Assembly (NCBI GenBank): GCA_031266775.1 | Contig: JAISAQ010000088.1 | Coordinates: forward strand, 1-41,327 | DNA: 41,327 nt | Origin: Treponema sp. | GTDB lineage: Bacteria > Spirochaetota > Spirochaetia > Treponematales > Breznakiellaceae | Direction: 5' to 3' | Shown here: positions 7,936 to 16,385 of the stretch, one piece after another | Position numbering within the stretch: the stretch's first letter is position 1 | Layout: each line of letters begins with the position of its first letter | Translations under genes and position numbers: made by a program | Notes under the pieces: model-generated | Databases searched by the model: none | Told to the model about the DNA's origin: nothing | What the model saw: only the letters and a program-made list of their open reading frames with translations

Positions 7936-9213
7936 TTACAAAGTATGTTCCAAATTTATCATATGTTTAAACGGTTTTCTTCCGTCAAAAAGATCACAGG
8001 CCAGATAGTATTTCACATCAGAGAACCAGAGGCGCAACATCTGCCGGTCGAAATGCTTCCCGAAACAGACGTTGAGCGGATGCCGGATCACATGCCGGAA
8101 CATGCCGAAAAGCTGGGAGGGGTCCGTAAAACATTCCCAGTGGCATTTTTCGCAGAAAGGCCGCTGGCTTCCCGGCGCTGTTCTGAGTGCCGCGACGGAA
8201 GCGCCCAAGTCCTCGTCTCCCCGGTAGCCGCAGGGGTAGATATGGCCGTCCCGGCTGTCCATGTAGAAGTAACAGATTCCGCCGAGGCAGGGGAAAAGCA
8301 GGTCCCTGGAATTTTCGCGGGAAAGGGCATAGAGCGCCGAAAGGGGAGTGAAAATCCGTATGGCCTTTCTGAAAGCCGGTATGGTTTCAAGGAGGGCTTT
8401 GAACACCAGGCGCAGTTCGCGCCGGGAGAAACGTACCATGATGTCGTCCGATATGGCGCCGTAGGCGGGCTTTCCCGTTTCCAGGTTTGCCGTTTCAAAG
8501 CTCATGGGGTAGCAGACATTGGCCATGGTAAAGCCCATATCGACGGCCTTGGTAAAAAAGGCGCTAAAGCCCCGGCGGTAGTTTTCAAGAAAAGCGTCTT
8601 CGTCTCCCGGTTCTTCCAGGGGCGGAATCATTGCTCCCGCGATACAGCGGTTTATCCCCAGGTTGACTGCGGGGTACAGGCCCCGGGCGTGAAACACCGG
8701 CAGGGCTTTGGCGATGCCGCCGATTACCCCCGGAAGACCCCGCAGCCGCTCGTGGGTCCCGGTGTCCGCCGAATCCACGCTGATCCAGAAATTCCGCAAA
8801 GGACTTTTGACCACTGCTTCAACAAAGGGGATCAGTTGATCCAGTCCCGCGGCCTCTCCGCCTGGGGCGAACATATACCCGTTTGTGCCGCTGCGGAGGC
8901 ATGGGATTTTCAAATCCCCGGCGTAATCCAGAAGTTTTAGAATCTCGGGGATGTTGATGAACGGCTCCCCGCCGGTGAAGGACACCGCCTCAACGCCGGT
9001 TTCGGCGCAGTCCCTGAGGGCATTTCTGACGGTTTCCGCAGGAAGGTTGGCGCGCCTGATCTCCGCCTCCCTGCGCATGCCGCATTGGGGACAGCTTCCG
9101 TTGCAGTGGTTTGTTATCTGGATAACAAGCTGCCCTGGAAGCCTTGACGGCCGGGCGAAAGCCAGGGCGGAGAGACCGGCAAACAAAGGGAGGCGGCGGA
9201 TTTTTCTTTTCAT
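7936..9213 (-). CDS. Radical SAM protein with SPASM-like C-terminal cysteines
   Basis: A 425-residue enzyme of unknown substrate. The radical SAM cluster motif C-x3-C-x2-C is seen as CNGSCPQC (Cys37, 41, 44) after the strand LVIQITNH. SFTGGEPFINIPEI gives the SAM-binding GGEP. The C-terminal third has six more cysteines (FPCLGGIC, YPCGYRG, CEKCHWEC), an arrangement like a SPASM or twitch auxiliary Fe-S domain. The first 27 residues are basic and hydrophobic. Its ATG overlaps the TGA of ugd by 4 bases, so it is coupled to UDP-glucose dehydrogenase and the glycosyltransferase, which suggests envelope glycan or glycolipid modification. No small precursor peptide gene is seen next to it. The function is not recognised. 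Confidence 0.85.
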   Translation of the reverse strand: MKRKIRRLPLFAGLSALAFARPSRLPGQLVIQITNHCNGSCPQCGMRREAEIRRANLPAETVRNALRDCAETGVEAVSFTGGEPFINIPEILKLLDYAGDLKIPCLRSGTNGYMFAPGGEAAGLDQLIPFVEAVVKSPLRNFWISVDSADTGTHERLRGLPGVIGGIAKALPVFHARGLYPAVNLGINRCIAGAMIPPLEEPGDEDAFLENYRRGFSAFFTKAVDMGFTMANVCYPMSFETANLETGKPAYGAISDDIMVRFSRRELRLVFKALLETIPAFRKAIRIFTPLSALYALSRENSRDLLFPCLGGICYFYMDSRDGHIYPCGYRGDEDLGASVAALRTAPGSQRPFCEKCHWECFTDPSQLFGMFRHVIRHPLNVCFGKHFDRQMLRLWFSDVKYYLACDLFDGRKPFKHMINLEHTL

Positions 9214-10589
9214 TGGAACTTCCCCCCGGCATGATCATGCCGTCCCGGTTTTCCGGTCCCGAAATAATACAGCCCGGCGGCTTCGGCTTCTTTCCGCTTG
9301 TATATGTTCCGGAAATCAAAAAAGTAAGGCTGTGCAAGGGATTCCTTAACCTTAAAAAGATCGATGTTTCTGAACTGATTCCATTCGGTTATTATCAACA
9401 GCGCCGAGGCGTTTTCCATGGCGTCATATTCATCGCAGGCGAAATAAACGGAATCCCCGAAAGGGGCCAGCCGCTTTTCCGCTTCCTTCATCGCCGCGGG
9501 ATCATAGACACGGAATTTCGCGCCCTTCGCGGCAAGATATTCAACGATGAAGATGGCCGGAGCTTCACGGATGTCGCTGGTATTGGGTTTGAAAGCAAGC
9601 CCGAGAACGGCCAGAGTTTTCCCGGCCGGTGAACCGTTAAGGACGGTTTCAATCTTTTTTGCCGCCCTGATTTTTTGTTCATTGTTGGCCCCTATGGCCG
9701 CTTCGACAATACGCTGAATTGCCTGATGTTCCCTGCCGGTTTTTGCCAGGGCGCCGGTATCTTTGGGAAAACAGGAACCGCCGTAACCGGGACCAGGATG
9801 CAGGAATTTCGCGCCTATTCTGTTGTCCCTGCCCATGGCCAGGGCGACATCCTGAACACTGGCGCCGGTCTTTTCGCAAAGATTGGCAATCTCGTTGATA
9901 AACGTAATTTTCACCGCAAGGAACGCATTGGATGCGTATTTTATCATCTCCGCGGATTCAAGGGTGGTTTCGATATACGAGGTTTCGCTCAGGTACAGGG
10001 GGCGGTACACGTTCTTCATGACGCGTCTGGCGCGTTTACTGTCCGTGCCGACGACCACCCGGTCGGGGTGGGTAAAATCGTATACCGCGGAGCCTTCCCG
10101 CAGGAATTCGGGGTTGGAAACCACATCAAACTCAATGGCTTTGCCGGCTTTGTCGCGGCTGCCGCGTTTTGCCAGCTCCTCCCGTATCCATCCTTCGACC
10201 ATGCGTCCCGCGCCGATGGGCACAGTGCTCTTGTTTACGACGACGGTATATTTTTCGATGAAGGCTCCGATACTCCGGGCGGCGGCTTCGAGAGCGGAAA
10301 GATCCGCTCCGCCGTCATCAGACGGGGGTGTGCCCACGGTGATAAAAACCACCGTACTTTTTATGAGCGCCTGGGCCGTATCGGTGGTAAAGACAAGCCT
10401 TCCTGAATGGATATTCCGTTCCACCACCGCGCCCAGGCCCGGTTCGTATATGGGCAGTATCCCTTTTTGTAACAGTGCTATTTTTTCAGCGTCCGTATCC
10501 ACGCAGATAACATGATTGCCAAAATCGGCCAGACACGCCCCTGAGGCGGAGCCGACATAACCGGCGCCGATTACCGCGATAGTTACCAT
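9210..10589 (-). CDS. ugd: UDP-glucose 6-dehydrogenase
   Basis: A 459-residue enzyme that oxidises UDP-glucose to UDP-glucuronate with two NAD+. The N-terminal Rossmann motif is IAVIGAGYVGSASGACLAD. It is followed by the family blocks YEPGL, NPEFLREGSAVYDFTHPDRVVVG, the active-site segment HPGPGYGGSCFPKD with the catalytic Cys, and GLAFKPNTSDIREAPA. The start at 10589 is chosen because the conserved MVTIAVIGAGYVG begins there; a longer frame overlaps the glycosyltransferase by 41 bases without support. It lies 13 bases after the glycosyltransferase and overlaps the radical SAM gene by 4 bases. UDP-glucuronate is the likely donor, or the precursor of the donor, for the neighbouring glycosyltransferase. 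Confidence 0.93.
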   Translation of the reverse strand: MVTIAVIGAGYVGSASGACLADFGNHVICVDTDAEKIALLQKGILPIYEPGLGAVVERNIHSGRLVFTTDTAQALIKSTVVFITVGTPPSDDGGADLSALEAAARSIGAFIEKYTVVVNKSTVPIGAGRMVEGWIREELAKRGSRDKAGKAIEFDVVSNPEFLREGSAVYDFTHPDRVVVGTDSKRARRVMKNVYRPLYLSETSYIETTLESAEMIKYASNAFLAVKITFINEIANLCEKTGASVQDVALAMGRDNRIGAKFLHPGPGYGGSCFPKDTGALAKTGREHQAIQRIVEAAIGANNEQKIRAAKKIETVLNGSPAGKTLAVLGLAFKPNTSDIREAPAIFIVEYLAAKGAKFRVYDPAAMKEAEKRLAPFGDSVYFACDEYDAMENASALLIITEWNQFRNIDLFKVKESLAQPYFFDFRNIYKRKEAEAAGLYYFGTGKPGRHDHAGGKFQ

Positions 10590-10602
10590 GCCGTTCTTTT
10601 TC

Positions 10603-11778
10603 TCATGAAGCCCTCTGCCAGTACCGCCGCCGCTGTTCTTCAATTACTTCACGGTACGTGTTTATAAGCCCGTCGAACACGCGGTTCCAGTCCCGGGCCA
10701 GGGCGGTTTTCCGGGCGTTTTCCGCCAAAGTCAGGCGGAGTTCCGAATCTTCCATAAGGGTAACCAGGTTTTCCAGAAAGGCGTCCCCGCTGCCTGCGGG
10801 ACAAAGGAGGGCGTTGTTTTTGTGGGAAAGAAAATCCATGACGCCGCCGCTTGCCACCCCCGCCACAGGCAGCCCCGAAGCCATGGCTTCCAGAGCGGCG
10901 TTGCCGAAGGTTTCGGTTCCCGACGGAAAGGCAAAGCAGTCCGCCGAAGCGTAGATCCCGGAAAGTTCCCGGCCCTTTTTAAACCCCGCAAGAACCACAT
11001 TGGGCAGTCTTTGTTTTTTGACTGTTTCCGCATAGGGGCCGTCCCCGGTAAACACAAAAATCGTTTTCCCGGGAAACCGGCGTTCAAGTCCGGCGGCGGC
11101 ATAGAGCAGCATATCGAGGCCCTTTTCCGGGGAAAGCCGGCCCACATAAAGGAACATAAATTTGCCCTTCCCAAGCCGGTTCCGCAGATCCTCGCTCCGG
11201 TATCGGGGATTAAAGAGCGATGAGTCTATTCCCCGGGACCAAATATCAAGGTTCCGGTATTGCCGCCGGAAAAGGTCTTCCATGGTATGCCGGGAAGGCA
11301 CCAGGATGCGGTGGGCAAAACGGTAAAACCAGGAAAGATACCTTTCCAGCAGCGGTTTGAAAGTTTCAAGATCAAAATAACGCAGGTACTCGCCGTAGTT
11401 GGTATGATAGCTCATTACCAGGGGAAGGCCGCGGGTAAGGGCGTACCGCATGCCCCGGAAGCCGATTCCCAGTTCGGTACTTACGTGAACCAGATCCGGC
11501 TTAAAGCCGTCGCAGATTTCATCAATCTCCCAAAAGGCGGGAAAAGCCAGGCGGCTCTCCGGCGAAAGCCGTGTCTTCAATCCTTTGAAGCGGTACAGGG
11601 CCCGGTAAACGGAACACCGGTTCTCCCGGCGGGGAAACGTCTCTTCATTTTCATAAGCCGGGGCGATAATCGCATGATGGATACGCTTTTCCTCAAGATA
11701 GGCCCCGAGCCTTGACAGGGTGTTGGTCAGCCCGTTTATTTCCGGGCTGCAAGTATCGGTAAAATAGGCAATTCGCAT
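10603..11778 (-). CDS. Glycosyltransferase family 4 (GT-B fold)
   Basis: A 391-residue cytoplasmic or membrane-associated glycosyltransferase. It starts MRIAYFTDTCSPEINGLTNTLSRL, the usual GT4 N-terminus, and continues with YHTNYGEYLRYFDL, LVPSRHTMEDLF, the donor-site block FLYVGRLSPEKGLDMLLYA and the E-x7-E motif region FAFPSGTETFGNAALEAMASGLPV. This pattern resembles diacylglycerol glucosyl-/glucuronosyltransferases and GDP-mannose-dependent mannosyltransferases, and the sequence alone does not separate them. The ATG at 11778 has AGGGAGGA in front. Because ugd follows directly, transfer of glucuronate or a derived sugar to a lipid is a reasonable inference. Confidence 0.88.
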   Translation of the reverse strand: MRIAYFTDTCSPEINGLTNTLSRLGAYLEEKRIHHAIIAPAYENEETFPRRENRCSVYRALYRFKGLKTRLSPESRLAFPAFWEIDEICDGFKPDLVHVSTELGIGFRGMRYALTRGLPLVMSYHTNYGEYLRYFDLETFKPLLERYLSWFYRFAHRILVPSRHTMEDLFRRQYRNLDIWSRGIDSSLFNPRYRSEDLRNRLGKGKFMFLYVGRLSPEKGLDMLLYAAAGLERRFPGKTIFVFTGDGPYAETVKKQRLPNVVLAGFKKGRELSGIYASADCFAFPSGTETFGNAALEAMASGLPVAGVASGGVMDFLSHKNNALLCPAGSGDAFLENLVTLMEDSELRLTLAENARKTALARDWNRVFDGLINTYREVIEEQRRRYWQRAS

Positions 11779-11934
11779 ACAGTCCTCCCTCTGTAGTAAA
11801 CCTGGCGTAATGGTGCCGGCCGACTGCAAAAATTAGAATAAATTAAAGTAAAATTTCGGTGAAAAAAGACCGCGGTTCCTGTCCGGCGGACATGCGGGCC
11901 TTCCTGCCTTTTCCCTGAACGGCAACGGCTTAGA

Positions 11935-12744
11935 TTAGATCGCGAGCTCCGCCGGGAGTTCCGCATCCATGGCGCCCGGCGGAACGGGGCGCCCGGAGTA
12001 GAAGCCGTGAAAATCGCTGCCCCCGGAAAGAAAGAGGCCGTAATGCCGGGCCGCCTCCTCTACCGCCCGCTGCCGTTCGGGGTTTTGGGTGGGGTGCCTG
12101 TGTTCGATCCCCGCAAGGCCCAGCGCAGCCAGCCGGGGCAGGAAGCCCATGGTGTCGTATTGAAAGGGATGGGCAAGAACCGCGAGTCCGCCGCAGTCCC
12201 GTATAAGGCGCACCGCTTCTTCCGCGTCCATATACCGGGCGGTAACCGCCGCAAGCCCGCCGGGACCAAAAAGCCGGGTGTAAAGGGGGCCGTAAACCGC
12301 GGAAGTATACGCCCGGTCCGCGAGGGCGTGCATGATGTGCTGGCGGTAGAGGGTTCCGTCCAATGCGGCGTATTCAAGAACGTCTTCCCTGCAAAGGGGG
12401 TAGCCTGCCTGGATGATAAGGTCAAGGGACTCCATGTTTTTTTCGTGCCTGGCCCGGAGCCAGGGACGGCAGGCCTGGGTAAGGCCCTCCATGTCCCGTA
12501 CCTGATAGCCCAGGATGTGCGCCTTGCGGCCGGTTTCAGGATTGAAGGCGGAGATCTCCACGCCGGGGATAACCGCAAGGCCCTGTTTTTTTCCTTCCGC
12601 AAGGGCTTCCTCCTGGCCCGCCATGGTGTCGTGATCGGTGACGGAAACAGCGTCCAGCCCCAGGGCTTTGGCAAAACGGACAAGGCGGGGTATGCCCAGG
12701 GAACCGTCCGACCATGCGCTGTGGAGGTGGAGATCCGCTTTCAC
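11935..12744 (-). CDS. PHP-domain phosphoesterase in the phn operon, candidate PhnPP-type cyclic phosphodiesterase
   Basis: A 269-residue metal-dependent hydrolase of the PHP family. Metal ligands expected for the fold are visible: HLHSAWSDG (His6, His8, Asp13), TDHDT (His38), GVEIS (Glu63), HILGY (His76), AHPFQYD and the C-terminal GSDFHG. The family includes TrpH/YciV-like nucleotide phosphatases. It also includes the Eggerthella lenta enzyme PhnPP, which hydrolyses 5-phosphoribosyl 1,2-cyclic phosphate, the C-P lyase product, by two successive ester cleavages. Here the ATG overlaps the TGA of phnL by 4 bases, which places it as the last gene of the phn operon. The operon contains no metallo-beta-lactamase-type phnP, so this gene is the best candidate for that step. 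The specificity itself is inferred. Confidence 0.85.
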   Translation of the reverse strand: MKADLHLHSAWSDGSLGIPRLVRFAKALGLDAVSVTDHDTMAGQEEALAEGKKQGLAVIPGVEISAFNPETGRKAHILGYQVRDMEGLTQACRPWLRARHEKNMESLDLIIQAGYPLCREDVLEYAALDGTLYRQHIMHALADRAYTSAVYGPLYTRLFGPGGLAAVTARYMDAEEAVRLIRDCGGLAVLAHPFQYDTMGFLPRLAALGLAGIEHRHPTQNPERQRAVEEAARHYGLFLSGGSDFHGFYSGRPVPPGAMDAELPAELAI

Positions 12745-13493
12745 CGGTTCGCCTTTTTCTCCGCTTCTTTCGGATTACGATCCGCCGGATCCTGATCCGC
12801 CGGATCGCAGTATGCGCCGCGAACCAGATCGTAACGGAGGTCGGAAAGAGCCAGAAGCGTGTCGCGGTCGTGAAACACGCCGATCATTGCCGTGCCTTCG
12901 GTCTTGAGATCGAGGATCATTTCCATGATACGGTCTTTGAAACCCTTGTCCAGGGAGGCGGTGGGTTCATCCAAAAGGAGGAGCCGGGGTTTGGTAATGA
13001 TCGCGTGGAGTATGTTGAGCCGTTGTTTTTCGCCGCCTGAAAAAGTCGCGGGGTACATATCCCAGAGCGCTTCGCCTATCCCCGCCCGGGAGAGCAGACA
13101 GGCTGCCCTGTCCAGGGCTTCTTCCCGGCCGGCGCCCCGGCTTGTCAACGGTTCGATCAGTGTCTGGAGGGCGGAAACCCGGGGCATGACCCGCAGGAAC
13201 TGGGATACACAGGAAATCTCGCCGCGCCGCAGACTGAGGATATCCCAGTCTTCCGCCGCGGCAAGATTGACGCGGGAGCCGTCTTTGGCGGTGTAGATGA
13301 TTTCTCCCGCGCTGGGGATGTAGGTCCGGTAGACACATTTCAGAAGAGAACTTTTCCCTGTTCCCGACGGGCCGGTTATGGCGATGAGGGAACCCGCCGG
13401 CACGTCAAAGGAGACCCCGGCAAAACCGGGAATTACTACACTGCCGCGGCTGTGAATAATAAAATGTTTTGCCAGGTTTCTAACGCTCAACAT
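12741..13493 (-). CDS. phnL: C-P lyase complex ABC-type ATPase PhnL
   Basis: A 250-residue ABC ATPase that assists formation of ribose 1-methylphosphonate 5-triphosphate with PhnG, PhnH and PhnI. Walker A is GPSGTGKSS (41-49), the signature is FSGGEKQRLNILHAI, Walker B is LLLLDEPTASLD, and the Q-loop region is ISCVSQFLRVMPRVSA, which is typical of PhnL. The start at MLSVRNL (13493) is preceded by GGAG inside phnM, and the reading frames overlap by 14 bases. The tail after the ABC domain holds the pentapeptide repeat DPADQ-DPADR, encoded by two copies of a 13-bp GATC-bounded palindrome (12779-12806), an unusual in-frame insertion. Confidence 0.93.
   Translation of the reverse strand: MLSVRNLAKHFIIHSRGSVVIPGFAGVSFDVPAGSLIAITGPSGTGKSSLLKCVYRTYIPSAGEIIYTAKDGSRVNLAAAEDWDILSLRRGEISCVSQFLRVMPRVSALQTLIEPLTSRGAGREEALDRAACLLSRAGIGEALWDMYPATFSGGEKQRLNILHAIITKPRLLLLDEPTASLDKGFKDRIMEMILDLKTEGTAMIGVFHDRDTLLALSDLRYDLVRGAYCDPADQDPADRNPKEAEKKANR
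12779..12806. repeat. Two tandem GATC-bounded palindromes inside the phnL 3' end
   Basis: GATCCGCCGGATC occurs at 12779-12791 and 12794-12806, a 15-bp period that equals five codons. Each copy is itself an inverted repeat. They encode the hydrophilic repeat in the PhnL tail. Confidence 0.8.
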
Positions 13494-14694
13494 GCTTGTC
13501 TCCGCCGCCAAACCGGTATTCGAATTGCAGGGCGGGCCGCCCGTCAATAAAACATCTGTCTATTATGGGATGCCCGTGAACCTTCCTGACCAAAAGGAGG
13601 TCGGCTTTCTTTCCTTCTTCCACCGATCCGTAATCCCTGTCTATCCCCATGGCTTTGGCGGGGTTGAGGGTAAGCATCCGCACCGCGGCGGACAGAGAGA
13701 GAACGCCTTCCTCCTCAAGCCTGAAGGCCGAATGCAGGAGCGACGCGGGGTAATAATCAGAACAGAGGATATCCGCGCAGCCCTCCCGAATCGCGTCCAG
13801 CGCGGAGAGGTTCCCCGAATGGCTGCCGCCGAGCATGACATTGGGCGCGCCCATCACCACGAGGATTCCCTCCTCACGGGCCTTCTTCGCCACCTCAAGT
13901 TCAATGGGGAACTCCGAGATTGTCACACCGAATTCGTTTTTCATCAGGGCGAGTTTTTCCGGCGAGTCATCGTCGTGGGACGCCAGGGGAATATGCAGCT
14001 CATGCGCCAGGGCCGCCAGGGATTTGAGCATTTCACGGGAGGCTACCGGCTTGCTCTTTGCCTCGGCCAAAATCTCGTCCATGGTTTTGCTGCTGCAGGC
14101 GGCGGCCCAGGTGGTGTAGGACCTGGCGTATATTTCCAGGTTCCGGTACTGTCCCTGTCCCGGAGTGTGATCCATAAAGGAAAGCTCATGTACCGATCCG
14201 CTTTTCAAAAGCTCCCGGAGATAATCGTAGATGCCGATATTATCGATTTCATAACGGGCGTGGAAGCGGTGGCGGATAAGATGGCAGCCTTCGTGAAAGT
14301 CCTTGATATAACCATTCAGCCGTTCAATGTTTTCCCTGCTGCGAAAACCGCCCCTGTCCCCGGCGCCGTTCATGAGGGAAAGGGAATGGTAGATCGTGGT
14401 AACACCGTGGGCCAGAAGATGTTTTTCCGCTTCCCTGAGGCCCGTCTCAAAATCCATAAGGGAGGTGGGCCGCGGCTGTATAACGCTCTCTATATAATCC
14501 GAATGAATATCGATGAAACCCGGCATAATAGAGCCGCCGCGGGCGTCAACGAAAAACGTCTCTTCGCCGCCGTACTTGTTCAGGGCCTCCATGGGAAGAA
14601 TATCCAGAATGCGATCCCCCCGTATGATCACGGCGTGGTTGGGCAGGACCTCCTCAGGACCAATCACCGCGGTATTTACAATACATGTGTGCAT
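13480..14694 (-). CDS. phnM: Alpha-D-ribose 1-methylphosphonate 5-triphosphate diphosphatase PhnM
   Basis: A 404-residue amidohydrolase-fold enzyme that removes pyrophosphate from the ribose-phosphonate triphosphate to give the substrate of PhnJ. Visible hallmarks are IMPGFIDIHSDYIE (around 55-68; PhnM has HSD in place of HxH), QPRPTSLMDFE, HGVTTIYHSLSL, RHRFHARYEID, LASHDDDSPEK and LCSDYYPASLLHSA. The length is close to the roughly 380 residues usual for the family. The start follows AGGAAAGG and lies 9 bases after phnK; its end overlaps phnL by 14 bases. Confidence 0.95.
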   Translation of the reverse strand: MHTCIVNTAVIGPEEVLPNHAVIIRGDRILDILPMEALNKYGGEETFFVDARGGSIMPGFIDIHSDYIESVIQPRPTSLMDFETGLREAEKHLLAHGVTTIYHSLSLMNGAGDRGGFRSRENIERLNGYIKDFHEGCHLIRHRFHARYEIDNIGIYDYLRELLKSGSVHELSFMDHTPGQGQYRNLEIYARSYTTWAAACSSKTMDEILAEAKSKPVASREMLKSLAALAHELHIPLASHDDDSPEKLALMKNEFGVTISEFPIELEVAKKAREEGILVVMGAPNVMLGGSHSGNLSALDAIREGCADILCSDYYPASLLHSAFRLEEEGVLSLSAAVRMLTLNPAKAMGIDRDYGSVEEGKKADLLLVRKVHGHPIIDRCFIDGRPALQFEYRFGGGDKHVER

Positions 14695-14703
14695 AAGCCT
14701 TTC

Positions 14704-15552
14704 CTACAACAGTGAATTGACCAGCATCTGGGTATAAGGGTGCCGGGGATCTTCCATGATCTGATCGGCGAGCCCCTCCTCAACGATACGGCCGTCCAGC
14801 ATGACTGCCGTGCGGCCCGCGAGCATCCGTACCACCGCAAGATCGTGGCTTACCACGATCATGGTTACGGCAAATTCACGCTGGATCTTTTTTACCAGAT
14901 CCAGCACGCGGGCCTGAACGGAAAGATCGAGCCCGGTGGTTACTTCGTCCAGCAGCAGCACCGGCGGGTTATTCGCCACGGCTTTGGCGATCTGTACCCG
15001 CTGCTGCATGCCTCCGGAAAAATTCCGGGGCGATTCCCTGACCCGGCTCACCGGAACCTCAATGTGCTCCAGAAGTTCGGCGGTCCGCTTCATCATGGCG
15101 GACACATTGCGGTTTCCCGCGGCGATAAGCTTTTCCGCCACATTGGCCCCGGCAGAGAAAAACATCCGCAGACCCAGGTGAGGGTTCTGGTACACCATGC
15201 CCAGGAGCCGGTTCCTGATGTCCTGTTTCTGCTGAAGACCGGCGGAAAAAATATTTTTTTCGCCCCCGCCGTAAGATCCCAGGTAACAGCTCCCCGCCGT
15301 GGGCATTCTGTCCAGATACAGGGACCGCATCAGGGTAGTTTTGCCGGACCCCGATTCACCCACCACCCCCAGGATCTCCCCCTTTACAAGTTTGAGGAAA
15401 ACATTTCTCAAAGCCCAGACCGTTCCGCAAAAGGGACAGCGGTTCCTTTCCATGTGCGGCCCGGCGGCCTCTTCATTGATACAGCGCGGGCAACCCGGCC
15501 CGTACCGTACCGTGAGCCCCTCAAGATTCAAAGCCGCCGCTTCATCCATCAT
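14704..15552 (-). CDS. phnK: C-P lyase complex ABC-type ATPase PhnK with four-cysteine insert
   Basis: A 282-residue ABC ATPase that docks on the PhnGHIJ core and supports turnover. Walker A is GESGSGKTT (65-73), the signature is FSGGMQQRVQIAKAV, and Walker B is LLLLDEVTTGLDLSVQARVLDL, the OppD/DppF-like pattern typical of PhnK. Between the first strand and the Walker region lies a short insert with CPRC (Cys21, Cys24) and CPFC (Cys39, Cys42), a possible zinc ribbon absent from the E. coli protein. The ATG at 15552 overlaps the TGA of phnJ; a longer frame to 15597 would run into phnJ and has no support. It ends 9 bases before phnM. Confidence 0.93.
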   Translation of the reverse strand: MMDEAAALNLEGLTVRYGPGCPRCINEEAAGPHMERNRCPFCGTVWALRNVFLKLVKGEILGVVGESGSGKTTLMRSLYLDRMPTAGSCYLGSYGGGEKNIFSAGLQQKQDIRNRLLGMVYQNPHLGLRMFFSAGANVAEKLIAAGNRNVSAMMKRTAELLEHIEVPVSRVRESPRNFSGGMQQRVQIAKAVANNPPVLLLDEVTTGLDLSVQARVLDLVKKIQREFAVTMIVVSHDLAVVRMLAGRTAVMLDGRIVEEGLADQIMEDPRHPYTQMLVNSLL

Positions 15553-16385
15553 TTCCCGTTTTTCCTTCGCTTCCCGCAATAGCCGCTGTCCGAACACTGG
15601 TACTGTTTTTCTCCTGTGGCGGAATCAAAAAATTCATCCATAAAAACACCGGCGGCCCCGCAGAGCCGGCAGACCCTGCCGGACATATCTTCAAGGCGGA
15701 AGGGATGATCCTCAAAGCAGAGGGACTCCGCCTTTGTATAGGGTGGCAGGGCGTAGATCTTTTTTTCCCGGCCCGCGCCGAAAAGGCAGAGCGCGGGGCT
15801 GTTGTTGAGTTTGGGGTTGTCGAACCGGGGAATGGGGGAAGGCATCATGATGTAGCGGTCTTCCACCATCACCGGGTAATCGGCTCCCAATTCAACTTCC
15901 CCCACCCGGACGATGTTTTCGTACAGCGCCAGCCAGATGGGGGCGTAGTCCATTTCGGCGTGCATTTTTTTCGTTACCGATTCCAGAGGTTCCACCAGCC
16001 GCAGAGCTTCGGGAAGGGGAACCTGCAAAACCAGAATCTGATCGTTCCGCAGGGGAGTCTCGGGGATGCGGTGGCGGGTTTGAATCACCGTGGCTTCCTC
16101 AGAATCGGTGGTGGTTTTTATGCTGGTACAGGCGGATACAAAACCGCGGATTGACACGGCGTTGACGCTGTCGTCGCTGCCCTGATCGATCACCTTGAGG
16201 GTGTCGTCCCGGCCTATGATCGACAGGGTGATCTGGATGCCCCCGGTTCCCCAGCCCCGGCCTATGGGAAGTTCCCTTGAGCCGAAGGGCGTCTGATAAC
16301 CGGGAATTGCCACCGCCTTTAACAGGGCCCGCCGGACCAGCCGTTTGGATCCTTCGTCCAAAAAGGCGAAATTATAACCGGTCAC
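15549..16385 (-). CDS. phnJ: Carbon-phosphorus lyase catalytic subunit PhnJ
   Basis: A 278-residue S-adenosylmethionine-dependent Fe-S enzyme that cleaves the C-P bond of ribose 1-methylphosphonate 5-phosphate, giving alkane and the 1,2-cyclic phosphate. It tracks E. coli PhnJ closely: AIPGYQTPFGSRELP carries the glycyl-radical position (Gly29, equivalent to Gly32), then GWGTGGIQ, TRHRIPETPL, PSPIPRFDNPK and LFGAGREKKIYALPP. The four cysteines RVCRLC and QCSDSGYC (239, 242, 264, 270) have the spacing of the E. coli Cys241/244/266/272 set, including the catalytic thiyl cysteine. The frames overlap phnI upstream and phnK downstream by 4 bases each, consistent with stoichiometric assembly. Confidence 0.97.
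   Translation of the reverse strand: MTGYNFAFLDEGSKRLVRRALLKAVAIPGYQTPFGSRELPIGRGWGTGGIQITLSIIGRDDTLKVIDQGSDDSVNAVSIRGFVSACTSIKTTTDSEEATVIQTRHRIPETPLRNDQILVLQVPLPEALRLVEPLESVTKKMHAEMDYAPIWLALYENIVRVGEVELGADYPVMVEDRYIMMPSPIPRFDNPKLNNSPALCLFGAGREKKIYALPPYTKAESLCFEDHPFRLEDMSGRVCRLCGAAGVFMDEFFDSATGEKQYQCSDSGYCGKRRKNGK

Noticed and set aside
11830-11934. Terminator after the PHP gene (ACCGCGGT followed by T6 on the minus strand)
   Set aside because: The T-run is good, but the stem is a loop-less palindrome of 8 bases that cannot form a normal terminator hairpin.
13492-14715. Long plus-strand open frame opposite phnM
   Set aside because: Antisense shadow of phnM with no family signature.
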